From Caryophanales bacterium (GTDB lineage: Bacteria; Bacillota; Bacilli; Exiguobacteriales; Exiguobacteriaceae), in NCBI GenBank assembly GCA_902362975.1, contig CABIYO010000001.1, positions 100,681-164,680 of the forward strand: a stretch of DNA of 64,000 nucleotides. The letters are read 5' to 3'. Both the position numbers and the translations under genes were made by a program. Shown one piece after another: positions 49,074-56,744 of this stretch (positions are counted from its first letter, which is position 1; every line of letters begins with the position of its first letter). The notes beneath the pieces were generated by a model. It had not been told where the DNA came from. It ran no database searches and saw nothing but the letters and a program-made list of their open reading frames with translations.

Positions 49074-49986
49074 AAAATCGAATTCGTTTTTCTTTGGCAA
49101 TGCGCTTTAAGCGCTTCGTCTCACTAGTGTATCCGTGACTCTCTAAAAAGTCGACATATACCCGAAATGGTTCGGAGCGATGAGAAAAGAATGGGATATA
49201 TTCAGCGAACAATTTTTGTTCCGCTTCTTTCAAATTCCCTTCAGCGACGAGAAGGCGGAGTTCTAACATCTTGAGCGCTTGATAGTTTTCGAGCGCGGTA
49301 TCCTCTGTTTGGGACTTCTCTAACATCCGATTGCAAAGTTTTAAGAGACGAGAGTGGAGGATTTTTCTTGTATTGGCATGACTGTGTTCGATAGGTAGCG
49401 TTGAGAGTAAATCGATTCGTGTAGAATCAACATCTTTTGGCACGTGGAGTGCGGTGTATAGGGAGCGGTCAATCCAAACGGTATCAATCGGGGCATCGAG
49501 CTGATAATAGTGAATGAGTTGTTTGAGCATGGTGACTTGTGAAATTTTTAAAAGACGAAATGGGTCACTCGTAGAGAAGAGTGGTTCTTCGCCAGCCGAT
49601 GTAGAGAGGAGGTAAAACATTTCTTCATACATCGTCCGTGCTTCTGTATATTCCTCGGCGTAATGCGCTAAATCGCGAATGATTTTTTTAGCGTGAATGT
49701 ACCAATTTTTTTGGTCGCGTTCTGACATGACTTGATTCGGACGAATGTACAAATGTTCGTACGCAGAATCAACAAACCGTTCCGCCAAGGTGATGGTTTG
49801 CGAGAGCGAATGTCGCTCTTCAGAATTTTTTTTCTCTTTATAGCGCGTGTATTGGCTGATCATAAAATCAAAATCTTGATCATCAATCACATCTTTAGGA
49901 GTATGGCGGTACATTTCGACGAGCAAATCGCGTAACGTCGCCTCACCATACTGTTCTAACAACACGCGTAACTTTCCGATGCGCAT
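49072..49986 (-). CDS. Hypothetical protein (304 aa)
   Basis: Not recognised. A wholly helical, charged, soluble protein; pairs of helices such as NYQALKMLELRLLVAEGNLKEAEQKL (quoted in parts: ALKMLELRLLVAEGNLKEAE) suggest TPR-like repeats in the C-terminal half. The N-terminal RIGKLRVLLEQYGEATLRDLL may be an independent helical module, like those of Rap or transcription-associated TPR proteins. A strong AAAGGAGGAG lies seven bases before the ATG. No partner gene is obvious. Confidence 0.65.
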   Translation of the reverse strand: MRIGKLRVLLEQYGEATLRDLLVEMYRHTPKDVIDDQDFDFMISQYTRYKEKKNSEERHSLSQTITLAERFVDSAYEHLYIRPNQVMSERDQKNWYIHAKKIIRDLAHYAEEYTEARTMYEEMFYLLSTSAGEEPLFSTSDPFRLLKISQVTMLKQLIHYYQLDAPIDTVWIDRSLYTALHVPKDVDSTRIDLLSTLPIEHSHANTRKILHSRLLKLCNRMLEKSQTEDTALENYQALKMLELRLLVAEGNLKEAEQKLFAEYIPFFSHRSEPFRVYVDFLESHGYTSETKRLKRIAKEKRIRF

Positions 49987-50182
49987 CAGCTCTCCTCCTT
50001 TCAGTCAAACTTCTCGAAGGCAATCTCGCTTTGGGCAGACAACAACTGTTATTCCTTTCCCGGTTTTCATCTGAAACAATCATTTTGCTCTCATGCTTAA
50101 GACGGATTTTCGTAAGAAACGTTGTCAGATGATGGCTGGTTCGGGATAATAGAGAAAAAAATTGATAAAGTTGAGGATTATA

Positions 50183-51382
50183 ATGATGAAAGATAAACAA
50201 CATTTATCGCGTGTCGAACGTAGAAAGCGCGAATTAGAACAACAAGAAATCGAATCGTCTCGGATGGACCATGGTCAAGCAGACGAGGTCTCTATACATG
50301 CACAATCTGAACAACAGCGTGAACGGGTGACGCGCCAATCGGAACATCCCTTTTTAAATGAACAAACGCAAGAATCGCCAAGGACGAAAAATGGGGCGGC
50401 AAAGTCGAGTCGGAAACGACTGCCCTGGGCTTCATTATTTTCAAAACGGAAACCATCTCGTCCAAAATCCCGACAGATGACGAAACCATCGAAACCATCT
50501 ACTCCTGCTAAACGAGAAATGAACCATGCGTCTAAACAACCAACGAAACGAAAGCGTAAATGGAAGGGGAAAGCTGTCCTATTCTTACTTGCAATGCTAC
50601 TGATTGTTGGCTATTTTGCGACTGCTCCATTCACATTCCTCATTATGGGGAGTGACGCGCGGGTAGGGGAATCGCTGTCAGGATCTCGTACAGACTCCTT
50701 GCAGTTGATGGAGTTCGTACCACGTTCTAGGACTGTTCAGAATGTATCGATTCCACGTGATACGTATACAGCGATTCCATGTGAACCTGAACGGGAAGGT
50801 GACAAAATCACGCATGCGTTCGCATTCGGCGGTGCAGAGTGTACGATTGGTGCCGTGGAAGGGCTAACGGATGCCTCGGTCGATGGACAAGTCGTCATCA
50901 CGTTCGAATCATTCATGGAATTGATTGATTTAATCGGTGGGGTGAATGTCACGGCGACGCATTCGTTTAGCGAGAAAGGGTTCAACCAGACGTATGAGTA
51001 TACAGAAGGTGTTTCCTATGCGATGGATGGAGACATGGCCTTGGCTTATGCGAGACACCGTAAATCGGATACAGACGGAGCACGTTCGAATCGTCAAACG
51101 GAGGTCATGACAGCTGTCGCTGAAAAGCTGGCAAGTCCTTCAGGTTGGACAAAAATTCCGGCGACGTACCGCTTCATGAAAGAAGAAATGGGACTTGAGA
51201 TGAACGTCTTGCAAATGGCATCTGTCGGATTGACGATGATTTCGAATCCTGAGGTGAATAAGATGCAGGTTGAGGGTCAAGATGCTTATATCAATAACGT
51301 GTATTACTATGAACCGTTAGAAGAGAGCGTACAGGAGATTCGAGACGCCCTTGATTTATCTGTCTGGGGTACTGTCAGATAA
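50183..51382 (+). CDS. LytR-CpsA-Psr family cell-wall transferase
   Basis: A 399-residue protein. About 130 basic, low-complexity cytoplasmic residues (rich in Arg, Lys, Ser, Pro, Gln) precede one membrane segment (AVLFLLAMLLIVGYFATA) and an LCP domain: IMGSDAR, SGSRTDSLQL, SIPRDTY, KITHAFAFGG, DLIGGVNV and YARHRKSDTDGARSNRQ. The arginines and aspartates bind pyrophosphate-linked polyprenol substrates. LCP enzymes attach teichoic acid or capsule to peptidoglycan. The long basic tail is unusual. GAGG precedes two adjacent ATGs (50183, 50186). Confidence 0.9.
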   Translation: MMKDKQHLSRVERRKRELEQQEIESSRMDHGQADEVSIHAQSEQQRERVTRQSEHPFLNEQTQESPRTKNGAAKSSRKRLPWASLFSKRKPSRPKSRQMTKPSKPSTPAKREMNHASKQPTKRKRKWKGKAVLFLLAMLLIVGYFATAPFTFLIMGSDARVGESLSGSRTDSLQLMEFVPRSRTVQNVSIPRDTYTAIPCEPEREGDKITHAFAFGGAECTIGAVEGLTDASVDGQVVITFESFMELIDLIGGVNVTATHSFSEKGFNQTYEYTEGVSYAMDGDMALAYARHRKSDTDGARSNRQTEVMTAVAEKLASPSGWTKIPATYRFMKEEMGLEMNVLQMASVGLTMISNPEVNKMQVEGQDAYINNVYYYEPLEESVQEIRDALDLSVWGTVR

Positions 51383-51461
51383 TTTTAAGAAAAGGGTTTG
51401 ATTCTGACTCGAAAGAGGAATTTTAATAAAATGAACTACTCTTTTGAGGAGGGAAATTTGA

Positions 51462-52169
51462 ATGAAAGTTTTAGTCATTGGAGCAACAGGAAAGATCGGG
51501 AAACGTGTATTGAAAAACCTGGCGAAAACCCATCAAGTGACCGCTTTAATTCGTTATCCTGAACTACAAGCAGAGTACGAGAAAATGGGTGCACGCGTAT
51601 TGACGGTTGATGTCGAGACAGAACTCGAGAAAAAAGTACATGAGGCGACAAACGGACAAGATGCCGTTATTATCGCGGCAACTGCCGGCGCGGATGGTTC
51701 GAGTGCTGAAATTGAACTACTTGACCGAAACGTTGCGATGAATGCCATCGATGCCACCAAGAAGGAACGAGTACGTCATGTCGTCTTACTCAGTGCCTAT
51801 GGCGCCGATCAACCGAACGCTGCACCGAAAGAACTCTTCAACTTTCTGTCAGCTAACAATGCCGCTGAGGAGTATATCGAACATAGCGGTTTGAACTATA
51901 CGATTATTTGCCCAGTGACCATTGTCGATGAACCAGGTAAAGGTTCAATCGAAGCATCAGAGGACTTGAGTGATGCGGATGGTGCGACCATTTCCGAAAC
52001 GGATGTCGCAACTGTCATCGCAGCGTCTCTCAACAACCGGAGTCTGTACGGTCGCCGAATCGAAATCAAGTCTGGTAGCACACCGATTAATGAAGCGCTC
52101 GACTTTGAAGGGCGTGGAGAGGTGGCGAATGGAAGAAGAACGATATTACGTCGACCACAACGAATATAA
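51462..52169 (+). CDS. Atypical SDR, NAD(P)H-binding protein (YhfK/YwnB-like)
   Basis: A 235-residue protein beginning with VLVIGATGKIGKRV (nucleotide-binding GxxGxxG). HVVLLSAYGAD and the region around YTIICPVTIVDEP place it among NmrA-like or atypical short-chain dehydrogenases such as B. subtilis YhfK. The YxxxK pair is not evident, so enzymatic activity is uncertain. GAGGAGGG precedes the ATG. The C-terminal RRTILRRPQRI is strongly basic. It lies 28 bases upstream of the PspC gene and may be co-transcribed. Confidence 0.8.
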   Translation: MKVLVIGATGKIGKRVLKNLAKTHQVTALIRYPELQAEYEKMGARVLTVDVETELEKKVHEATNGQDAVIIAATAGADGSSAEIELLDRNVAMNAIDATKKERVRHVVLLSAYGADQPNAAPKELFNFLSANNAAEEYIEHSGLNYTIICPVTIVDEPGKGSIEASEDLSDADGATISETDVATVIAASLNNRSLYGRRIEIKSGSTPINEALDFEGRGEVANGRRTILRRPQRI

Positions 52170-52197
52170 TGACATAATGAGTTGAGGAGAAGATGAC

Positions 52198-52416
52198 ATG
52201 GAGCGGAAACTTTATAAAGACCCAAACAATAAAGTGATTTCCGGTGTTTGTTCAGGGCTTGGAAACTATCTCGGGGTGGACGTCACCATTATGCGTGTCC
52301 TATTTGTGGCGATGGCTCTTCTCGGTGGCCCGGGACTCCTCATTTATATCATTCTGGCGCTCATCATGAAAAAGCCAGTGCCAGAATATGAAGCCGAACA
52401 AGATGATCGCTTCTAA
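52198..52416 (+). CDS. PspC-domain membrane protein
   Basis: A 72-residue protein with the PspC fold: LYKDPNNKVISGVCSGLGNYLGVD (in parts: KVISGVCSGLGNYLGVD), then one hydrophobic stretch FVAMALLGGPGLLIYIILALI, and a short acidic tail. Stand-alone PspC proteins in Firmicutes (YvlC type) are linked to envelope stress, though partners are not seen here. TTGAGGAG precedes the ATG. Confidence 0.85.
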   Translation: MERKLYKDPNNKVISGVCSGLGNYLGVDVTIMRVLFVAMALLGGPGLLIYIILALIMKKPVPEYEAEQDDRF

Positions 52417-52419
52417 ACC

Positions 52420-52456
52420 AAAAATCAATCCGACAAGACGTCGGATTGATTTTTTT
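52420..52456. terminator. Bidirectional terminator
   Basis: AAAATCAATCCGAC pairs with GTCGGATTGATTTT around AAGAC, with T-runs on both strands; it directly follows the pseudogene stop on the minus strand. Confidence 0.88.
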
Positions 52457-52905
52457 AGTTCTCCACATATAATGTATAACTCGCTTCAAACGTCTCACGA
52501 TGCTAAACGGTAACGTCGTTTCACCCGGGTTATGGACCCGATACGTCACAATCACTTCTTCGCCTACAAGTCGATAGGACACGGTCAGTGTGAATGGGAA
52601 TGGATAGTGTTGACGCGATTCCGATGTATCGTTCAATGTGAAGCGGACCGACGTGGCTGTCGAAGATTCGATCTCGAACATAGCATCCCGGGCGAATCCG
52701 TGTTGACTCATCGTATAGGTGTTTCCCTCATATACATATTGATCATCGAGCAACCGCCCGACAATCGGAAAGAGGACCGGGGCTTGTCGTCCCCAGTAGG
52801 TCGGGTCCCCTTGCCATAAGAGTTCAGTTCCAGATACTTCCAACTCGTCATCTCAGCACCTTGTGCCTTTAAGGTAATCTGTATTTTCTCGTTTTGTAGT
52901 TGCAC
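52455..52905 (-). pseudogene. Decayed aldose 1-epimerase (LacX-like) gene
   Basis: On the minus strand a GTG start (52905) behind AAAGGAG begins QLQNEKIQITLKAQGAEMTS. One lost base near 52850 shifts the frame, after which EVSGTELLWQGDPTYWGRQAPVLFPIVGR (given in parts: LLWQGDPTYWGRQAPVLF) and SQHGFARD continue as in galactose-mutarotase-like LacX proteins. After LPFSI the text jumps in another frame to ETFEASYTLYVEN-stop, which looks like the true C-terminus. About half the protein is therefore missing. The gene cannot make an active epimerase. Confidence 0.75.
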
Positions 52906-52980
52906 AATCCATACGCTCCTTTACGGGTTTATGATAAGTTAAGTGTAGAAATCTTAAGTAAAACAAACAAGGGGTAAATG

Positions 52981-53547
52981 ATGCGCTTACAAAGAATTGG
53001 TATTGGAACGCTGATCCTTCTATTGATTGCTGGCCTCGCATATAAAGGCTACGAGGAATATATGATGACACAAAAGAAAGAAGAGGCGGTTCCGATCGTC
53101 CAAGATGAATCGGTATTAGGAGGACTCGAAGAGGGGCAACAAGCCCCAGACTTCACTTTAAATACGTTAGATGAGGAGAAGATGACCCTTTCTGAGTTTC
53201 AAGGACAGCCGGTCGTCATTAACTTTTGGGCCTCTTGGTGTCCACCGTGTCGGGAAGAGTTCCCTGAACTTGTATCGTTTGAAGAAGCGACAGGGATCCC
53301 AGTACTTGGTGTGAACGTCACCAAAAATGAGCGACGAGGAAAAGAGGACGTGGAAACATTCTTGAATGAGTATCCCGTCGATTTTCCGATTCTGTTAGAT
53401 GAAGAGGCAGCTGTCGAGCAACAATATCGAGTTGTCGCATTACCGACAACGTACGTTCTAGATGCAAAAGGAATCATCGTGGCGAAAAAAACGGGTCCAG
53501 TTGACGAGGCGTGGCTCCAACAACAACTTGACGACATTTCAGAGTGA
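52981..53547 (+). CDS. Membrane-anchored thiol-disulfide oxidoreductase, ResA/TlpA-like
   Basis: About 188 residues. One N-terminal membrane anchor (IGIGTLILLLIAGLAYKG) is followed by a thioredoxin-fold domain outside the cell with the active site NFWASWCPPC and the cis-proline loop VALPTTYVLD. ResA-type proteins reduce apocytochrome c cysteines; relatives serve other exported proteins. Cytochrome c maturation genes (resBC) are not adjacent, so the target is open. AAGGGG is better spaced to the ATG at 52981 than to that at 52978. Confidence 0.88.
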   Translation: MRLQRIGIGTLILLLIAGLAYKGYEEYMMTQKKEEAVPIVQDESVLGGLEEGQQAPDFTLNTLDEEKMTLSEFQGQPVVINFWASWCPPCREEFPELVSFEEATGIPVLGVNVTKNERRGKEDVETFLNEYPVDFPILLDEEAAVEQQYRVVALPTTYVLDAKGIIVAKKTGPVDEAWLQQQLDDISE

Positions 53548-53554
53548 CCCATTC

Positions 53555-53603
53555 AAAAAGCTGAACGACCTGCCCGGTTAGAGAGGGCAGGTCGTTCAGC
53601 TTT
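53555..53603. terminator. Bidirectional terminator
   Basis: AAAGCTGAACGACCTGCCC pairs perfectly with GGGCAGGTCGTTCAGCTTT around GGTTAGAGA; it overlaps the end of the convergent small gene. Confidence 0.88.
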
Positions 53604-53802
53604 CGTAGTGTTGCTTAATCAACGCATCAAAGTTAGGGGTCATATCTTCTTCAAGATAATAATGATGATTGTCTCGAATGATCGTATCACCAACACGTGC
53701 TTCGGATGGTAGGAATCGTCTAGGGATGAAGCTTGAGCCGTTATTCCATCTCAATACGGCATATTTTCCCTCAATCCGTACCAATGTACCGTACTTAATC
53801 AT
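53596..53802 (-). CDS. Small DUF3006-like protein (68 aa)
   Basis: A beta-rich small protein: GTLVRIEGKYAVLRWNNGSSF followed by LPSEARVGDTII has the order of DUF3006 (a short domain with RxEGxxAVL and LPxxxxxGD). The C-terminal tail differs. Function unknown. A strong GAGGAGGAAGAGG precedes the ATG. No neighbour suggests a role. Confidence 0.6.
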   Translation of the reverse strand: MIKYGTLVRIEGKYAVLRWNNGSSFIPRRFLPSEARVGDTIIRDNHHYYLEEDMTPNFDALIKQHYES

Positions 53803-53969
53803 ACCTCTTCCTCCTCGACGAGCAGCTTCTATCTCTTTTTACCCTTACATAATGTATTCCCACATTCCATAAAAGCTACACATCTTTACATGGGCCTGTC
53901 TAATCACTGTGAGCAAGTTGTATCAATAAGCGGTAGAGGATACGTTCGATAAATGTGAAGAAAATTTGA

Positions 53970-54007
53970 AGAAAACGCTTTCTTTTTTGAAGGTGGTCTT
54001 TTATAAT
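53970..54007 (+). promoter_or_regulatory. cre-like box and -10 of the 34-residue gene
   Basis: AAGAAAACGCTTTCT (53970-53984) departs from cre at one base; a perfect TATAAT lies at 54002-54007, and TTTCTT 16 bases before it would be a poor -35. This fits an activator-dependent or CcpA-controlled promoter, but is weak. Confidence 0.35.
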
Positions 54008-54056
54008 AAAACCACGGGGTGATTATGACGAAACTGTGAACAATGGGGGGATGGTC

Positions 54057-54161
54057 ATGTTTTCTTCTGCAATGATTGGGTTACTCGCTCTGACGGGAGT
54101 AACGATCTATGGAGTTGACCGTATGTTCACGGTCCGCTCAGAACGCATCACAAAGAAATAG
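54057..54161 (+). CDS. Small membrane protein (34 aa)
   Basis: A 34-residue ORF, MFSSAMIGLLALTGVTIYG then DRMFTVRSERITKK. One hydrophobic segment (residues 5-19) and a basic tail give the make-up of a single-pass membrane peptide. GGGGGGAT precedes the ATG, a TATAAT lies about 50 bases upstream and a strong terminator 17 bases downstream, so the transcript would carry this ORF only. Family not recognised. Confidence 0.55.
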   Translation: MFSSAMIGLLALTGVTIYGVDRMFTVRSERITKK

Positions 54162-54178
54162 GTCTACATAGGGGGAAG

Positions 54179-54212
54179 TCGCAACGTCTTGGGGAGACGT
54201 TGCGATTTTTTT
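54179..54212 (+). terminator. Terminator of the 34-residue gene
   Basis: TCGCAACGTCT pairs with AGACGTTGCGA around TGGGG, then seven Ts. Confidence 0.85.
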
Positions 54213-55011
54213 ATACGTCTTGTTGGCGAGACCGGCGATCGCTCTCTTTTTGTTCCACCATCTGTCGATTCCGCTCATGAACACGGTCAAAAAAGGCGTG
54301 CTCTGGCCATGAGGGGGACCAGTGGCGTTCTTCGGGGAGTGCCAATATATATTCTTCCGCCGCACTCAATCGCTCAATCATGTGACTCGGGCTGTCGCAC
54401 AAGTCACCGTGCCCTGGTACGAACCAACGAATCTCATGTTCGTAGATGAGTGATTGTAAGGTTTGTAGCGAATCGAGATAGGCGGTTGAATCGTGTTCGA
54501 TAAAAGGTGGCTCGATATTGGAACCGTAATCCCCACAAACGAGAAGATTCATGGATTCGATGAGAATCGACATATGTGTCGTATCATGACCGGGTGTAGA
54601 AAGGAAGGTTACGGGCACCGAACCGATTAAAATCGTTTGATCGGGTTGGATGATCAGGTCGATGTTTGGTTTTTGAATCGGGTGATCAATGTAATACTGT
54701 TCATAAAACTCGCGAATCTCATTTAATTGGTCAGATGAGTCTGCATCGACGAAAGCCTGTGAGGCGATTGTTGTTGCATCTGAAAATCCGTAAGCTCCGA
54801 TGATGTGATCAAAATGATGGTGTGTGAAGATGACATAAAGCGGACGATTGCGACGTTGTAACTCGATGTCACGCCGAATCGTCGCGATTTCTTCCGGGAG
54901 CCAGGTCGGGTCAATCAATAAAAGGGCATCCGGTGTATCGATGAGGGTCGATGTCGTTCGCATCAACGCGCTTTCGTATACGGTAAAGGATTGCAGCTTC
55001 GCTTGAATCAA
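54211..55011 (-). CDS. Metallo-beta-lactamase-fold hydrolase
   Basis: A 266-residue protein with the MBL metal motif FTHHHFDH (HxHxDH variant), STPGHDTTHMSIL, CGDYGS and VPGHGD, so the binuclear zinc site looks complete. The substrate cannot be told; glyoxalase II-like hydrolases and lactonases share these motifs. The TTG start at 55011, after AAGGAGGAACCCC, is preferred. The long open frame to 55227 reads through the tRNA-Gly gene and its terminator and is an artefact. Confidence 0.83.
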   Translation of the reverse strand: MIQAKLQSFTVYESALMRTTSTLIDTPDALLLIDPTWLPEEIATIRRDIELQRRNRPLYVIFTHHHFDHIIGAYGFSDATTIASQAFVDADSSDQLNEIREFYEQYYIDHPIQKPNIDLIIQPDQTILIGSVPVTFLSTPGHDTTHMSILIESMNLLVCGDYGSNIEPPFIEHDSTAYLDSLQTLQSLIYEHEIRWFVPGHGDLCDSPSHMIERLSAAEEYILALPEERHWSPSWPEHAFFDRVHERNRQMVEQKESDRRSRQQDV

Positions 55012-55074
55012 TGGGGTTCCTCCTTGTCTGTATGGGTTCAATCTCTCTTTTCCCCAAAACAATGGGTGGAACAA

Positions 55075-55109
55075 CAAAAAAGCAGAAAGTCGTGTGACTT
55101 TCTGCTTTT
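55075..55109. terminator. Terminator of tRNA-Gly
   Basis: GCAGAAAGTC pairs with GACTTTCTGC around GTGT, with A- and T-runs on both sides; it lies downstream of the minus-strand tRNA. Confidence 0.85.
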
Positions 55110-55167
55110 GCAAGGTTTCAACCGTGCAGTGTATGTGTGCGAGATTCTCTCGCGTATATGTCGATAT

Positions 55168-55241
55168 TGGAGCGGGTGAAGGGAATCGAACCCTCGTCAT
55201 CAGCTTGGAAGGCTGAGGTTTTACCATTAAACTACACCCGC
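55168..55241 (-). tRNA. tRNA-Gly (TCC)
   Basis: On the minus strand the acceptor arm GCGGGTG/CACCCGC encloses a D-arm with TAATGGTAAAA, an anticodon stem CAGCC/GGCTG-type pair around the loop CTTCCAA (anticodon TCC), and GAGGGTTCGATTCCCTT as T-arm. CCA is encoded. It stands alone and has its own promoter. Confidence 0.95.
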
Positions 55242-55272
55242 AAAACGTATGAACTCTTAACGTTACTTTGAT

Positions 55273-55300
55273 ATAATAGCATATACGATGGAATTTGCAA
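55273..55300 (-). promoter_or_regulatory. Promoter of tRNA-Gly
   Basis: Minus strand: TTGCAA (55300-55295) and TATTAT (55278-55273), 16 bases apart, about 30 bases before the tRNA. Confidence 0.6.
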
Positions 55301-55378
55301 ACCCTTTTTTAAAAAACTTTTTAGGTTGCAGAATCCTATTCACAACACAGATAATAGAAAAAAGGGGATAAATAAAAT

Positions 55379-55738
55379 ATGAGTGAGCGAAAATCATATT
55401 TACGACTGATGGGTGAAGGGTTTCGAATGTTAAAACAATCGAAACAAATGGACACGACAGTGCCTCTCCGAAGTTGGACGTTTTCAATCCGCCATGACCA
55501 AGAATGGCAAGTTGTGTTACGAACGAATCGAATCAAGTGGGTCGGATTACCAAGTATGATCTTTGAGATTCATCCGAATATGATTCAAATAGGAGATCTT
55601 CGAGTCACCCGTCACGCACAATCGAACGAAGTACGTTTGACAATCGATGAAGAATGGGGATTGGAAAATAAGGTTGTTTGTGACAACCTAGAATGGGAAA
55701 CATTCGTCGATGCGCTCAAACAAGTGAAGGGGGAGTAA
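55379..55738 (+). CDS. Hypothetical protein (119 aa), first of a three-gene cluster
   Basis: Not recognised. A soluble beta-rich protein (SWTFSIRHDQEWQVVLRTN, EIHPNMIQIGDLRVTRH). AAAGGGGAT lies before the ATG. It is followed by the Imm11-like gene two bases later, and those two are followed by an overlapping third gene. All three are small cytoplasmic proteins without signal or membrane segments, as is common in immunity gene arrays. Confidence 0.6.
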   Translation: MSERKSYLRLMGEGFRMLKQSKQMDTTVPLRSWTFSIRHDQEWQVVLRTNRIKWVGLPSMIFEIHPNMIQIGDLRVTRHAQSNEVRLTIDEEWGLENKVVCDNLEWETFVDALKQVKGE

Positions 55739-55740
55739 GC

Positions 55741-56295
55741 GTGAGTGGAGAGAGGTTGTATCGGATGGAAGCCGAGGCTCGAGGGAGTGCTTGGCGTGCC
55801 CGGGTTCTAACAGGAATTCAACGATTTCGATTTTACAAAGGGGAATTGCTTGCACCGACAAACCGACCGTATGTCGTGCTGAGCATCTCGCAAGATGAAG
55901 GAGCCCTGCCAGATTTAATTGAGACCGATATGGGTATCCTCTTGATCCATGAGCGGGTGGGACCAATCTTCATGAATGTCTGTCCATATGACGTTCAGCT
56001 CGTTCGTGTCGAGCTTCATACGAGTACCGGGAAAACCGATCGTTACTGTGCGCTGAACGTCCTCCGTCGCTTTGAAATCGAATATCTTGAACATTCGAAC
56101 GAATATCGTCCGCTGAGTGCGGATCGATTCTATTTCCTATCCAATCAAACTGTCCGCATGAACTTATTTGGACATATGATCGCCCAAGACGTAAACAGCC
56201 AACGTCTATATGTGACAGGACGCTTGAAGTACGCGCTTCAAGCGAAAATGGTCACAGGGCTGGCATTCAAGCAAGTAAAGGAGAAAACAGCATGA
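55741..56295 (+). CDS. Imm11-like (DUF1629) protein
   Basis: A 184-residue protein. The C-terminal half, YCALNVLRRFEIEYLE then RMNLFGHMIAQDVNSQRLYVTGRLK and MVTGLAFKQV, follows the pattern of the Imm11 family (LNV...D..S...FR...YVSERLK...GLTGLxF), which protects against polymorphic-toxin effectors. The GTG at 55741 is preferred, two bases after the preceding stop and behind GGGGGAG. No toxin gene is adjacent, so it would be an orphan immunity protein. The assignment rests on memory of the pattern. Confidence 0.5.
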   Translation: MSGERLYRMEAEARGSAWRARVLTGIQRFRFYKGELLAPTNRPYVVLSISQDEGALPDLIETDMGILLIHERVGPIFMNVCPYDVQLVRVELHTSTGKTDRYCALNVLRRFEIEYLEHSNEYRPLSADRFYFLSNQTVRMNLFGHMIAQDVNSQRLYVTGRLKYALQAKMVTGLAFKQVKEKTA

Positions 56296-56705
56296 AAGAG
56301 TACGAAATTGATGGGTGGTTCCGCCTCAGGTATCCGGAACATTATGAATACAGCGAAGAGGAAGACTATGTGAGTTTTTACTCGACGGAAGCGGATGCGC
56401 AAGGGACGCTTCAAATCTCAATCTATGAATCAGAAGATTCGCAAGAACCAAAACAATCCGCTATGAGCGAATTGAATACGTTCTTAGGTGAATTCCCGAT
56501 TGATGTGAAGATTGCTCCGAGTGTCACGACTGAAACGAGTGATATGACAACGGCCTACGCGAGTGGGATTGAAGACGGGATGCATTTAGATGTATGGTCC
56601 TTGACCGACGGGAAACGGCTTTTATTCTTAACTTATGTAGCCGATCAAGTGACTGATGAAAAGCTAGAGATTGAATCAATCATCGATTCGATCGAGTGGA
56701 TATAA
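56292..56705 (+). CDS. Small DUF3805-like protein (137 aa)
   Basis: A 137-residue acidic protein beginning YEIDGWFRLRYPEHYEYSEE, followed by FYSTEADAQGTLQISIYES. This recalls DUF3805-type or related proteins sometimes found as polymorphic-toxin immunity proteins. It overlaps the preceding gene by four bases (ATGA), so the cluster is co-translated. The gene ends just before a terminator. Confidence 0.5.
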   Translation: MKEYEIDGWFRLRYPEHYEYSEEEDYVSFYSTEADAQGTLQISIYESEDSQEPKQSAMSELNTFLGEFPIDVKIAPSVTTETSDMTTAYASGIEDGMHLDVWSLTDGKRLLFLTYVADQVTDEKLEIESIIDSIEWI

Positions 56706-56744
56706 AAGGAGACACGACGCCAACGAGGCGCGTGTCTCTTTTTT
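56706..56744 (+). terminator. Terminator of the three-gene cluster
   Basis: GAGACACGACGCC pairs with GGCGCGTGTCTC around AACGA, followed by TTTTTT. Confidence 0.85.

Noticed and set aside
55012-55227. N-terminal extension of the MBL-fold protein (starting MVKPQPSKLMTRVRFPSPAP)
   Set aside because: It is the translation of tRNA-Gly and its terminator on the minus strand; a binding site with a TTG start at 55011 explains the gene.
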